Position numbers and translations under genes: made by a program | Part shown: positions 23,537-32,299 of the stretch, one piece after another | Layout of the letters: each line of letters starts with the position of its first letter | Numbering within the stretch: the stretch's first letter is position 1 | The notes under the pieces: model-generated | Seen by the model: the letters and a program-made list of their open reading frames with translations, nothing else | Databases searched by the model: none | Told to the model about the DNA's origin: nothing | DNA from: an uncultured Clostridia bacterium | GTDB lineage: Bacteria > Bacillota > Clostridia > Christensenellales > Borkfalkiaceae | DNA length: 64,000 bases | Assembly (NCBI GenBank): GCA_949290575.1 | Contig: CASESJ010000001.1 | Span: 62,001 to 126,000 of the forward strand | Reading direction: 5' to 3'

Positions 23537-26074
23537 ATGGAAAATAAAAGATTTTCGCAGAACCTTCAGTATGTGATAGCCCGTTCGCAGGAAATAGCCG
23601 ACGGACTGGGCACTTCGTACATAGGCAGCGAACACATAGTATATTCAATGCTCGCCACACCCGAGTGCACGGCATTCAGAGTGCTGAATGCGTGCTCCGT
23701 TCCGGAGGCAGAGTTCAGAAATTACCTCATAAACTCCGCCGACCGCAATTCGACGATAGACGGTTTCACGCCTCGCACAAAGCACATGCTCGAGCGCGCC
23801 GTCGAAATTGCCATTGAGTACAGCGGAGAGGACGCGCTGGCGGGTACTGAACATCTTCTGTACGCCGTAATGGAAGCCCCCGAGTGCCTCGCAATGCGAA
23901 TATTGCGCGCAATCGGAGCGAACATAACAAAGCTTGCATCCAACCTCGAAATGCTCATAAGCAACGAGGACGACAACGAGCTGGATGATTTTCTCTCGCT
24001 CTTCCCGTCGTCGGACAGCTATTTTGAAGAGAGTTCTTCTTCGAGACAGAAGAAATCTTCTTCGCGCTCGCCCAAGGGGGAATTCGGCAAGGCGAGGTCT
24101 GAGAGCCTCGACAGCGATCTGACTAAGTACGGCACAAACCTGACGCAGAAGGCGAGCGAGGGAAAAATCGACCCCGTCATAGGCAGAAAGAAGGAAATAG
24201 ACAAGATAATTCAGGTGCTCTCCCGCAGGATGAAGAACAATCCCGTGCTGATAGGCGAGCCGGGCGTAGGCAAGTCTGCGGTGGTCGAAGGGCTTGCGCA
24301 GGCGATAGTCAACAATCAGGTGCCCGACCTTCTCAAGGGCAAGACGGTCTTTTCGCTCGACCTTGCGGGCATGGTTGCAGGTTCGAAGTACAGGGGCGAC
24401 TTCGAAGAGAGGCTGAAAAACGCCATCGATAGCATAAAAAAGAACGGAAATATAATACTTTTTATCGACGAAATTCACAATATCGTCGGTGCGGGAGCTA
24501 CGTCCGAGGGCAATATGGACGCGGCGAATATCTTAAAGCCCATGCTTGCCCGCGGGGAGTTGCAGACGATAGGCGCGACCACGCTCGAAGAATACCGCAA
24601 GTATATAGAAAAGGACGCCGCGCTCGAGCGTCGTTTCACGCCCGTGCAGGTGGATGAGCCCTCCGTAGAGGACACGATAGAAATTTTAAGGGGCTTGCGC
24701 GACAAGTACGAGGCGCACCACAAGGTGGTCATTTCGGACGAGGCGATAATTGCCGCCGCAACGCTTTCAGACAGATATATAACCGACAGATATCTTCCCG
24801 ACAAGGCGATAGACCTGATAGACGAGGCGGCATCCCGCGCGCGTCTCGACAGCTACAATTCGCCTGCCGAGCTGAAGGAGCTCGAAGAGCGTTTGAAGCG
24901 TCTCAACATGGAAAAGAACAAGGCTGCGCGCGGCGAAAACTATACGCAGGCGCAGAAACTCGTCAATGAAATCAACGACGTTCAGGCAAAGATAAAGTCC
25001 ATGAGTTCGGAGTGGCATCCGGGCAACCACGCGTCCATTCCCACGATAGGCAGCGAAGAGATAGCAAAGATAGTCAGCGGCTGGACGGGCGTGCCCGTCC
25101 TCAAGCTCACCGAGCAGGAGAGCGAAAAGCTTCTTCACCTCGAAGAAAATCTGCATAAGCGCATAATAGGACAGGACGAAGCCGTGTCCGCCGTCTGCCG
25201 CGCGATAAGGCGAGCGAGGGCGGGACTTAACGAGGCGAATAAACCCATAGGCTCGTTCATCTTCGTCGGACCGACGGGCGTGGGCAAGACTGACCTTGCA
25301 AAAGCGCTCGCAGAGGAGATGTTCGGCGACGAAAAGCTTATGATAAGGCTGGATATGTCCGAATATATGGAAAAGCATACCGTGTCAAAGCTCATCGGCG
25401 CGCCTCCCGGATATATCGGCTATGACGAGAGCAGCGGCGGACAGCTCACCGAAAAGGTCAGAAGAAAGCCCTACTCCGTAGTGCTCTTCGACGAAATCGA
25501 AAAAGCTCATCCCGACGTATTCAACATACTTTTGCAGATACTTGACGACGGCAGACTGACCGACAGCAAGGGCAGAGTTATCAACTTCAAAAACACCATA
25601 ATAATACTCACTTCCAACGTCGGCGCGAGCCAGATAAAGAAGATGACAAGTTTCGGCTTCGGCGGCGAACAGAGCGACGGCGGTTACGACGACATGAAGG
25701 ATAACATCATGGAAGCTCTGCGCCAGTCCTTCAAACCCGAATTCCTCAACCGAGTGGACGATATCATAATCTTCCGCAAACTGACCAAGGAGGAGGCGGG
25801 CAAAATCTGCTATAAGATTATCGACAGCCTGCGCGCAAGGCTCAAAGACAGAAACATTTCGCTCGAAATCACGCCCGAGGCAATGGATAAACTCATAGAC
25901 GAGGGCTACAGCGACGAGTACGGCGCGCGCCCATTGAAGAGGGTCATACAGCGCAGAGTGGAGGACAGATTGTCGGACGAAATTCTCGCAGGCAGAGTGC
26001 TCAACGGCGAGACTGTGACAATAGATGTCAGGGACGACGCGTTAATCTTCCGTTCGGACGATAAAGAGGACTGA
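23537..26074 (+). CDS. clpC: ATP-dependent unfoldase ClpC
   Basis: 845 residues. It contains a Clp N-domain repeat pair (1-150), a Ser-rich linker, AAA1 with Walker [14 protein letters not shown] near 240 and Walker [10 protein letters not shown], a middle UVR-type coiled coil ([20 protein letters not shown]), AAA2 with Walker [13 protein letters not shown] near 580, and a C-terminal sensor-2 domain (YGARPLKR). AGGAGG at 23521-23526 precedes the ATG. It unfolds McsB-phosphorylated and adaptor-delivered proteins into ClpP; clpP is not in the window. Last gene before a terminator. Confidence 0.97.
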   Translation: MENKRFSQNLQYVIARSQEIADGLGTSYIGSEHIVYSMLATPECTAFRVLNACSVPEAEFRNYLINSADRNSTIDGFTPRTKHMLERAVEIAIEYSGEDALAGTEHLLYAVMEAPECLAMRILRAIGANITKLASNLEMLISNEDDNELDDFLSLFPSSDSYFEESSSSRQKKSSSRSPKGEFGKARSESLDSDLTKYGTNLTQKASEGKIDPVIGRKKEIDKIIQVLSRRMKNNPVLIGEPGVGKSAVVEGLAQAIVNNQVPDLLKGKTVFSLDLAGMVAGSKYRGDFEERLKNAIDSIKKNGNIILFIDEIHNIVGAGATSEGNMDAANILKPMLARGELQTIGATTLEEYRKYIEKDAALERRFTPVQVDEPSVEDTIEILRGLRDKYEAHHKVVISDEAIIAAATLSDRYITDRYLPDKAIDLIDEAASRARLDSYNSPAELKELEERLKRLNMEKNKAARGENYTQAQKLVNEINDVQAKIKSMSSEWHPGNHASIPTIGSEEIAKIVSGWTGVPVLKLTEQESEKLLHLEENLHKRIIGQDEAVSAVCRAIRRARAGLNEANKPIGSFIFVGPTGVGKTDLAKALAEEMFGDEKLMIRLDMSEYMEKHTVSKLIGAPPGYIGYDESSGGQLTEKVRRKPYSVVLFDEIEKAHPDVFNILLQILDDGRLTDSKGRVINFKNTIIILTSNVGASQIKKMTSFGFGGEQSDGGYDDMKDNIMEALRQSFKPEFLNRVDDIIIFRKLTKEEAGKICYKIIDSLRARLKDRNISLEITPEAMDKLIDEGYSDEYGARPLKRVIQRRVEDRLSDEILAGRVLNGETVTIDVRDDALIFRSDDKED

Positions 26075-26090
26075 TTTTATATCCGATATA

Positions 26091-26122
26091 AAAATTCCCG
26101 CTTGAAGTGCGGGAATTTTTTT
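26091..26122 (+). terminator. Terminator after clpC
   Basis: Stem AAATTCCCGC / GCGGGAATTT followed by TTTTT. Confidence 0.85.
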
Positions 26123-26156
26123 GCGCAAATTTTGCGTAAGCGTTTTTCGACATAAA

Positions 26157-26185
26157 TTGACAAAATGTCGTTTGTGTGATAAAAT
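26157..26185 (+). promoter_or_regulatory. Promoter of the GNAT-fold protein gene
   Basis: TTGACA (26157-26162), 17-bp spacer, TAAAAT (26180-26185). Leader about 28 nt. Confidence 0.75.
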
Positions 26186-26219
26186 CTTTTATATACTCAT
26201 ACGGAGTTACAGAGAGAAT

Positions 26220-27365
26220 ATGATAGAAGTCAGACAGGTATCGGGCAAGCGCGGAAAGAAACAGTTTTTCAGATTTTTAATTGACCTTTATAAGGGAAAC
26301 AAATATGCCGCACCCAATCTTTACGCGGACGAATTTGCCGAATTCGACCCCAATATAAACGACGCTTTCCGCTTTGCGGACTGCAAGATGTTCCTTGCGT
26401 ACAAGGACGGCAGGATAGCGGGCAGAATAGCAGGTATCTGGCACAGGGGCTCTAACAACAAGACGGGGCTTAAGCAGTTGCGCTTCACGCGATTTGACGT
26501 CATAGACGATTTCGAAGTCACAAAGGCACTCTTCGAAAAGCTCTTCGACTGGGCGAGAGAGCTGGGAATGGATGAAATCATAGGTCCGATTTCCTTTTCC
26601 GACCTCAACGAAGAGGGCATGCTCATAGACGGTTTCGACAAGGACAGCACATATATCGAAATTTATAACTATCCCTACTATGTCGAGCATATGGAAAAGC
26701 TGGGCGCGTACAAGGTAGTCGACTGGAATTGCTACCGCATGGCAGTGCCTTCAGTGATGGACCCCCGACTTGCCCGTCTTGCCGAGACCATAAAAAAGAG
26801 GGGCGGATACGAAATTTTAGACGTAAAGACGCTGCTCAAGAAGGATAAAAAATCGCTCGACAGGTACATAATGGAGTGCCTTGACGTGCTTGACGAGAGT
26901 TTTGCGCACCTCTACGGCACGAGCCCGCTCAACGAAAAGCAGAAGAGAAGGGAGATGGACACAATCTATCAGGTGCTCGTTCCGGAGTTTGCGGCGGTCG
27001 TTCTTAAGGACGACCACGTCGTGGCGTACGGCTTTGTGATGCCGTCCATGCTGAAAGTGTTGCAGAAGGCGCGCGGAAGCATCTTCCCCCGCGGCATCAT
27101 ACCTTACATACAGGCGATGAACCATTGCGAAGTTGCCGATATGATGAGCATAGGCGTAACTCACGAGCACGCAAACAAGGGTACGGTTGCAATAATAATG
27201 CACCACATACTCGAGGGGTTGATAGCGAGGGGAGTAAAGTATCTTGAAACGGGACCCGAGCTGGAGACCAACCTCAACGTTCAGAACCTTTGGAAGAACT
27301 TTGACAGACAGCTTGTTAAGCGTCGCCGCTGCTGGGGACTTAAAGTTGAGGATATCACTCAATAA
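26220..27365 (+). CDS. GNAT-superfamily protein (YghO-like)
   Basis: 381 residues from ATG 26220, preceded by GAGAGA; the promoter at 26157-26185 excludes longer starts. The N-terminal half has the pattern FFRFLIDLYKGNKYAAPNL and GRIAGIWHRG. The mid part contains LGMDEIIGPISFSDLNEEGML and the C-terminal half a second acyltransferase-like ADMMSIGVTHEHANKG. This matches a family of large GNAT-fold proteins known from YghO, with no established substrate. No membrane segment is present. It is monocistronic, ended by a strong terminator. Assignment rests on pattern recognition of the family, so the function stays open. Confidence 0.75.
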   Translation: MIEVRQVSGKRGKKQFFRFLIDLYKGNKYAAPNLYADEFAEFDPNINDAFRFADCKMFLAYKDGRIAGRIAGIWHRGSNNKTGLKQLRFTRFDVIDDFEVTKALFEKLFDWARELGMDEIIGPISFSDLNEEGMLIDGFDKDSTYIEIYNYPYYVEHMEKLGAYKVVDWNCYRMAVPSVMDPRLARLAETIKKRGGYEILDVKTLLKKDKKSLDRYIMECLDVLDESFAHLYGTSPLNEKQKRREMDTIYQVLVPEFAAVVLKDDHVVAYGFVMPSMLKVLQKARGSIFPRGIIPYIQAMNHCEVADMMSIGVTHEHANKGTVAIIMHHILEGLIARGVKYLETGPELETNLNVQNLWKNFDRQLVKRRRCWGLKVEDITQ

Positions 27366-27372
27366 AAAAGTA

Positions 27373-27411
27373 AAAACCCCGCCGATTTTGTTTAAAATCG
27401 GCGGGGTTTTC
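27373..27411 (+). terminator. Terminator after the GNAT-fold gene
   Basis: Perfect 17-bp stem AAAACCCCGCCGATTTT / AAAATCGGCGGGGTTTT (27373-27389 and 27394-27410), loop GTTT. Confidence 0.9.
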
Positions 27412-27428
27412 GCGCTATTAGGGCGCAA

Positions 27429-27610
27429 TTCTGCATAAAGCTGCAAAAATGTGCATAGTCTATCATAAGCCCAACGGGGCAAGAGGGGAAAAGTTTATGT
27501 GGGAATATATAGTAAAAAGAGTAGTAACCGAGGGGGAATACATCGTGTCGAGCGGCGCAACCGTAAGGTCGGCGGCAGCGTACTTCAATGTAAGCAAGTC
27601 TACTGTACAT
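27429..27610 (+). repeat. Left direct repeat, spoIIID upstream region plus 5' part
   Basis: 182 bp matching 36742-36924. Hand alignment gives roughly 87% identity overall and about 92% in the coding part. Identity is lost abruptly after GTACAT. Confidence 0.85.
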
Positions 27611-27625
27611 ACGGAAGTCTTTTGA
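27497..27625 (+). pseudogene. Truncated spoIIID copy
   Basis: The ATG at 27497 opens a 42-codon frame that repeats the first 38 residues of the full SpoIIID at 36811 with few changes (MWEYIVKRVVTEGEYIV, then VRSAAAYFNVSKSTVH). It then diverges to TEVF and stops. The whole helix-turn-helix is retained, but the C-terminal basic region needed for strong SpoIIID DNA binding is gone. The GAGAGGGG-like ribosome binding site is intact, so a short HTH peptide could still be made. More likely it is the left remnant of a duplication that brackets the phosphopolymer cluster. Confidence 0.8.
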
Positions 27626-27697
27626 AGGAACGTTTCATCTGGAAAATAGCATAATCGCGGCAAAAACATATCAGAACCGCTCATTTTTAAAAATCTC

Positions 27698-27744
27698 ACC
27701 GTTCCTTTTGCGGACAACCATAACGCAAAAAGGAACGGTTTTTG
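27698..27744 (+). terminator. Terminator-like hairpin downstream of the spoIIID fragment
   Basis: Arms ACCGTTCCTTTTGCG (27698-27712) and CGCAAAAAGGAACGGT (27724-27739), with one extra A in the second arm, followed by TTTTTGC. The gap 27626-27898 otherwise holds only the promoter at 27810. Confidence 0.65.
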
Positions 27745-27809
27745 CATTAAAATAGTTTTTAAATCAATCCGACGCAGACAATCAGATGTCGGGTGTTTTT
27801 TATGTAGTC

Positions 27810-27838
27810 TTGAATTTGTCGGCTTAATTTGTTATAAT
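27810..27838 (+). promoter_or_regulatory. Promoter of the membrane-anchored hypothetical gene
   Basis: TTGAAT (27810-27815), 17-bp spacer, TATAAT (27833-27838). GGAGGG at 27889-27894 precedes the ATG. Confidence 0.75.
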
Positions 27839-27898
27839 TGCTGTGCAGAAGTCAATTTTTGCCTGGTATCAGAAGTAAAATCTTAAGCGGAGGGTGTT

Positions 27899-29344
27899 AT
27901 GAAGAGGAGTATCGTCACAATTATTATTGCGGCTCTCGTGGCTGCGTCCGTAGTTTTCGGCGCAAACACTATGCCTGTATATGCCAATTCCGCATTGAGG
28001 GATTATTCAGGCGTCGACTCTTCGGGCGCGATTATGACTGGCGAACAAAGTCCGATAGAGGTGGAGAGCGAGTTGCTGACTTTCGATCTGCCTTGTCTAC
28101 CGTCAGAATTTTTCTCGCGGGATGATTTTGAAAATTATAATGCAAAAGTTACTGCGCAGTATACCTTTTATAATCCTTCGGAATACACGGTGACTGCAAA
28201 ACTTCTGTTTCCATTCGGCAATCTTCCGGCTTATGTCGAAGGTTATTTCGAAGATGACGGCAGTTTTGTTTACTTCGATGATACTCAGAGGTATGCTATT
28301 ACAGTAAACGGCGAAGAAACAGAAAAGACGGTTCGTCACACATACTCCGGATATTATTCGGACTTCGACCTTGAAAGAGATATAAAGTTTCTTTCCGACG
28401 ACTTTGTCGAAGATGATTTTTTTAATCCCGACCTTGCCGTTACAAAGTATTTATTTAAAGTTGACGATATCGATACGCAAAATTACAGCTCACCCGTCGT
28501 CGCGTTAGAAATAAGCATTGATGAACCTCATCGTTTTTATTTCCCGGACTGGGTCAATTATCGTCTGACAGACGAAAACAAAATACACATATGTCAGCCG
28601 ATAAGGGAAAATGCAGGCGAATTCGGGCTGTATGTGTTCGGCACGCCTGATTTTTCGCCGCAGTGGAAGATATACAGAGACGACGATATGCAGGACGGCG
28701 GTCAGATTGCGGGCGAAGTCTCGCTTATAAGCGCAGAGACATGCACTCTTTTGCAGTTTGCACTGTCGGACCGCGCTGTAAATTCGCCGGTTTCAGACGT
28801 CGATTGGTATAACGCTCTCGTCGCCGAATTGAACGGCGGAAATTTCAACGGCTATCCGCTTGTCGACTGCTCGGATTTTATGAGAGGTTTTGAAAACTGT
28901 CTTTTGCGCTGGTACGAATATCAAATAACGATAGCCCCCGAAGAGCGCATCGTAAATTGCGTTACCGCGCCGATATATCCAGCGATTGACACTGGGTATA
29001 ACCCGAACAAATACGAATATACATATCTTCTGTCGCCCGCAAAGACGTGGAAGAGCTTCGGCAGTCTTGAAATTGTAGTAAATACTCCGTATTATGTCCT
29101 CGATAGCAGTTTAAAAGGCTTTGAAAAGACGGAAAACGGTTATGCGGTAACTTTTTCGGGGCTTCCCGACGGCGAACTTAATTTTACGCTCTGCCAATCT
29201 CAGACGCCGAAAATAAGATTTACAGTATATCACGTTATATTGATTATTTTTATAATTCTCATTTCTCTGGCGGTGTTGTCGGGCATAATACTTCTGATTG
29301 CATATTTTTTATTGAAAAAAGATAAACAAAAATCAATTAAATAA
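27899..29344 (+). CDS. Secreted, C-terminally membrane-anchored protein of unknown function
   Basis: 481 residues. It has an N-terminal signal peptide (IVTIIIAALVAASVVFG, cleavage likely after VYA) and a large beta-rich extracellular part. One hydrophobic C-terminal segment (VILIIFIILISLAVLSGIIL) and a Lys-rich tail follow, which is type I topology. Residues 70-110 (TAQYTFYNPSEYTVTAKLLF) resemble the domain of surface proteins that describe wall or membrane stress responses (DUF4424/VIT-like), but I cannot make a firm family call. It has its own promoter and terminator and is the first gene inside the spoIIID-bracketed region. Function unknown. Confidence 0.7.
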   Translation: MKRSIVTIIIAALVAASVVFGANTMPVYANSALRDYSGVDSSGAIMTGEQSPIEVESELLTFDLPCLPSEFFSRDDFENYNAKVTAQYTFYNPSEYTVTAKLLFPFGNLPAYVEGYFEDDGSFVYFDDTQRYAITVNGEETEKTVRHTYSGYYSDFDLERDIKFLSDDFVEDDFFNPDLAVTKYLFKVDDIDTQNYSSPVVALEISIDEPHRFYFPDWVNYRLTDENKIHICQPIRENAGEFGLYVFGTPDFSPQWKIYRDDDMQDGGQIAGEVSLISAETCTLLQFALSDRAVNSPVSDVDWYNALVAELNGGNFNGYPLVDCSDFMRGFENCLLRWYEYQITIAPEERIVNCVTAPIYPAIDTGYNPNKYEYTYLLSPAKTWKSFGSLEIVVNTPYYVLDSSLKGFEKTENGYAVTFSGLPDGELNFTLCQSQTPKIRFTVYHVILIIFIILISLAVLSGIILLIAYFLLKKDKQKSIK

Positions 29345-29378
29345 TTTTCTTTTGTTTTAAGCATAAAATTTAACACAG

Positions 29379-29413
29379 AATATCCGCGCTCAGTTCTGAC
29401 GCGGATATTTTTT
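29379..29413 (+). terminator. Terminator after the membrane-anchored hypothetical gene
   Basis: Stem AATATCCGCG / CGCGGATATT with loop CTCAGTTCTGA, followed by TTTTT. Confidence 0.8.
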
Positions 29414-29535
29414 ATCTTTTTAATTGCTAATCAATTTGTCGCATGGCAGGAGGCAGGCAAAAAATTTGAAAAATACTCGCAAAAAGTTAATACAGTCCAA
29501 ATCGCCACGCATTTACAATTATTTGAGCAATCTTA

Positions 29536-29564
29536 TTGCATTTAAAGTCTTCGTGTGTTAAAAT
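29536..29564 (+). promoter_or_regulatory. Promoter of the phosphopolymer operon
   Basis: TTGCAT (29536-29541), 17-bp spacer, TAAAAT (29559-29564), giving a leader of about 135 nt before licD. The gap 29345-29704 shows no other feature beyond the terminator. Confidence 0.6.
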
Positions 29565-29704
29565 TTAAAAGGCAGTATATTGAATAATTATATTTTCAGG
29601 CGCGCAAAGTGTGGGGTGTCTTTTTCCGCGCTCTGCCTCAGAAGTACAAAAAATACGCACAGTTTGACGGCACTTTCAGCTGATTGTGTGCGCAACGGTA
29701 AAAT

Positions 29705-30481
29705 ATGGAAAAGTTGTCAAAGGACGAAGTCAAAAAAAGAGCGTTGGCTGTAATGCAGTATCTGCATGAGACCTGCGAAAAAAATAATATTTATTATGTG
29801 TTAAGCTCAGGTTCCTGCCTCGGTGCCGTGCGGCATAAAGGGTTCATTCCGTGGGACGACGATATAGACGTATTTGTGCCCAGAGCGCATTACGACAGAC
29901 TTATAGACGCTTTGAACCGCGGCGAAGGACAGTTCCGTGCACTTACATATACAAATTGCGAGGGGTATTATTATCCTTTCTGTAAGCTCGTCGACACGCA
30001 GACCTTTTCACAGCAGGACGGCTATAATCCCATTCAGAGCATGGGGCTGTTTGTCGATATTTTCCCCGTGGACGGACTTCCCTCGGATATAAAAGTCAGG
30101 GAAAAACATATAAGAAAAGCCAGAAGATGCGCAAGACTTATATTGATAAAGAATGCAGTGCACACGCCGAACCCGATAAGAAATATTGCAAAGAGAATGG
30201 TGGGCAGCTTTTTTAAAAGCGAAAGTCTGTGCAGAAAGGTAAATGACCTTGCGCTGAAGTATTCCGAGCAGACTTCTGAGTACGCAATGGATATCGTCTG
30301 GGGCACAAAGCCATTTTTAAACGAATACATAAAAGAGAGAATTTTAGTCCCCTTTGAGGATCATCATTTTTATATACCCAAAAATTACGACGGCTATCTT
30401 AAGACGATTTACGGCGACTATATGAAGTTGCCCCCGATTGAAAAGAGAGCCTCGCACGATTTGGAAGTATACTTAAGATAA
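29705..30481 (+). CDS. LicD-family phosphotransferase
   Basis: 258 residues. LicD proteins use CDP-activated donors to add phosphocholine or a phospho-alditol to surface glycans; the human relatives fukutin and FKRP transfer ribitol phosphate. The LicD/nucleotidyltransferase-fold core is clear: SSGSCLGAVRHKGFIPWDDD followed by IDVFVPRAHYDRL near residues 35-64, then FCKLVDTQTF, VDIFPVDGLP, and a C-terminal YDGYLKTIYGDYMKLPP. There is no strong ribosome binding site (CAACGGTAAAAT). It heads the operon and is followed 23 bp later by a cytidylyltransferase gene, suggesting that the neighbour makes its CDP donor. The transferred group cannot be decided. Confidence 0.9.
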   Translation: MEKLSKDEVKKRALAVMQYLHETCEKNNIYYVLSSGSCLGAVRHKGFIPWDDDIDVFVPRAHYDRLIDALNRGEGQFRALTYTNCEGYYYPFCKLVDTQTFSQQDGYNPIQSMGLFVDIFPVDGLPSDIKVREKHIRKARRCARLILIKNAVHTPNPIRNIAKRMVGSFFKSESLCRKVNDLALKYSEQTSEYAMDIVWGTKPFLNEYIKERILVPFEDHHFYIPKNYDGYLKTIYGDYMKLPPIEKRASHDLEVYLR

Positions 30482-30504
30482 TTTATAAAATAACGGGATA
30501 TTAA

Positions 30505-31227
30505 ATGAACAGAGTATTAATTTTTGCGGGCGGTACGGGACAGCGCATGGGAACGTCGTCCGTTCCGAAGCAGTTTCTGCTTGCATATTCAAAACCCATA
30601 ATCGTGCACACGATAGAACATTTTCAGAAATGCAACAGAATTGACAGCATAGTCGTCGTCTGCCTTGAGGAATACATTCCCTATATGAATTCGTTAGTTG
30701 CGGAATATAAGCTTACCAAAGTCGTCTCGGTTGTGCCGGGCGGCGATTGCGGACAAGCTTCCATATTTAACGGATTAAAGGAATTGGTGCGTCTCTACGG
30801 ACAGAACAATGACGACATCGTCTTAATTCACGACGGCGTGCGCCCGTTGATTTCGGAGCAGCTCATTTCTGACAATATCGATTGCGTGTTGAGCAACGGA
30901 AATTCAATAACGGTTGCCAAAGCCGTCGAGACGGTAGTTCTTTTAAACGACGAGACGGTGGACAAAGTGATGGACAGAAAATATTGCAATATCGCAAAAG
31001 CTCCGCAGTGTTTCTATCTCAAGGATATATACGCAAATCATCTCAGGGCGATAGAGGAAGGAAAGCTCGATTTTATAGATTCCGCTATGCTCATGCAGCA
31101 TTACGGAGCTAAAATTCATACCGTTCAGTGTTCGTCGGAAAATCTGAAAATAACCACGCCTATGGATTATTATCTTTTCAAGGCAATTCTCGACGCGCGC
31201 GAAAACGAGCAGATAAAATTACTTTGA
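30505..31227 (+). CDS. IspD/TarI-like cytidylyltransferase
   Basis: 240 residues with the nucleotidyltransferase Rossmann fold. It has the CTP-binding GGTGQRMG...PKQF near residues 9-24, HDGVRPL near 111-117 and the C-terminal ENLKITTPMDYYLF. The last motif occurs in both IspD (isoprenoid MEP pathway) and TarI (ribitol-5-phosphate cytidylyltransferase). No other MEP-pathway gene is nearby, while licD lies directly upstream and a TagF-like gene downstream. I therefore favour synthesis of a CDP-alditol for surface polymer modification. Confident on the family, less so on the substrate. Confidence 0.88.
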   Translation: MNRVLIFAGGTGQRMGTSSVPKQFLLAYSKPIIVHTIEHFQKCNRIDSIVVVCLEEYIPYMNSLVAEYKLTKVVSVVPGGDCGQASIFNGLKELVRLYGQNNDDIVLIHDGVRPLISEQLISDNIDCVLSNGNSITVAKAVETVVLLNDETVDKVMDRKYCNIAKAPQCFYLKDIYANHLRAIEEGKLDFIDSAMLMQHYGAKIHTVQCSSENLKITTPMDYYLFKAILDARENEQIKLL

Positions 31228-31236
31228 GAGTGTCGG

Positions 31237-32280
31237 ATGAACAGTATTTTACTTCGCGATCTGCAGAATATCACGAGTGCAGATTTTATCCCTTGGGAAG
31301 AGTTGAAAGACCGCACAATATTCGTAACGGGCGCAACGGGACTGATAGGTTATAATTTAATCTGCGCGCTTTTGTATGCAGACGAAATTAAAAAATTAAA
31401 TCTTAAAGTTTACGCGCTCGTCAGAGACGAGGACGCAGCAAGGGAGAGATTTAATGACTTTACTGATTGCGGCGCGCTGCATTTTGTTGCGGGAAATGTA
31501 GAAAATCTGCCCGATTTAAAGGGAGTAGACTACATAGTCCACGGCGCGAGCGCAACTTCGAGCAGGGCTTTCGTGCAGAGCCCTGTCGAGACGATAAAGA
31601 CAGCCGTCCTCGGCACAATTAACGTGCTTGAACTTGCCCGCGAAAACAATGTGAAGGGCTTGGTCTACCTTTCGAGCATGGAAGTTTACGGTCACCCCGA
31701 AAGAGGACATAAGGTCAGGGAAGAGGACAAATGCGCTCTCTCGCCGCTTGAGGTGCGTAACAGTTATCCCGTCAGCAAGTTGCAGTGCGAAAGCTTAATG
31801 AGAGCTTATGCCGCAGAATACGGGCTTAGGGCAGTGGTTGCCCGCCTGACGCAGACTTTCGGCGTCGGGGTGAATGAGAACGACGGACGTCTGTTCGCCT
31901 ATCTCGGCAGGTGCGTCAAGGACGGACAGGATATAACTTTAAAGACGAGAGGCGAGACGGAGAGAAGTTACCTTTATACGGCTGACGCTGTGACGGGAAT
32001 TCTTACGTTGCTTTTAAAAGGCGAAGGAGGCAGAGCTTACAACGTTGCGGACGAAGGCACGTATTGTTCTGTTGCTCAGATGTCTGAAATTATTGCAAAA
32101 AACAACGGCATAGGCGTCAGGTATGAGCCTGAGGATATAAATATCAGCGGATATCTCGACACAATTTATATGGACCTTGATACGAGCGCGCTGAAAGAGC
32201 TCGGCTGGAGCGTTCTTTCAAAGCAGGACGGAAACGCAGTAAATTGCATGATACGCGACATGATTTCTGCGTGGAATTGA
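31237..32280 (+). CDS. NAD-dependent epimerase/dehydratase (extended SDR)
   Basis: 347 residues. It shows the Rossmann motif TGATGLIGYNL near residues 31-41, YLSSMEVYG (catalytic Ser), YPVSKLQCE (Tyr-x-x-x-Lys) and a typical C-terminal sugar-nucleotide domain. It could act on a nucleotide sugar or reduce a keto-sugar phosphate to an alditol for the adjacent cytidylyltransferase, where TarJ would act in ribitol teichoic acid pathways. Note that TarJ itself is from a different family. It sits 9 bp after the cytidylyltransferase and 19 bp before the TagF-like gene. Substrate unknown. Confidence 0.88.
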   Translation: MNSILLRDLQNITSADFIPWEELKDRTIFVTGATGLIGYNLICALLYADEIKKLNLKVYALVRDEDAARERFNDFTDCGALHFVAGNVENLPDLKGVDYIVHGASATSSRAFVQSPVETIKTAVLGTINVLELARENNVKGLVYLSSMEVYGHPERGHKVREEDKCALSPLEVRNSYPVSKLQCESLMRAYAAEYGLRAVVARLTQTFGVGVNENDGRLFAYLGRCVKDGQDITLKTRGETERSYLYTADAVTGILTLLLKGEGGRAYNVADEGTYCSVAQMSEIIAKNNGIGVRYEPEDINISGYLDTIYMDLDTSALKELGWSVLSKQDGNAVNCMIRDMISAWN

Positions 32281-32299
32281 ATGTACAGAGGATATTTAA

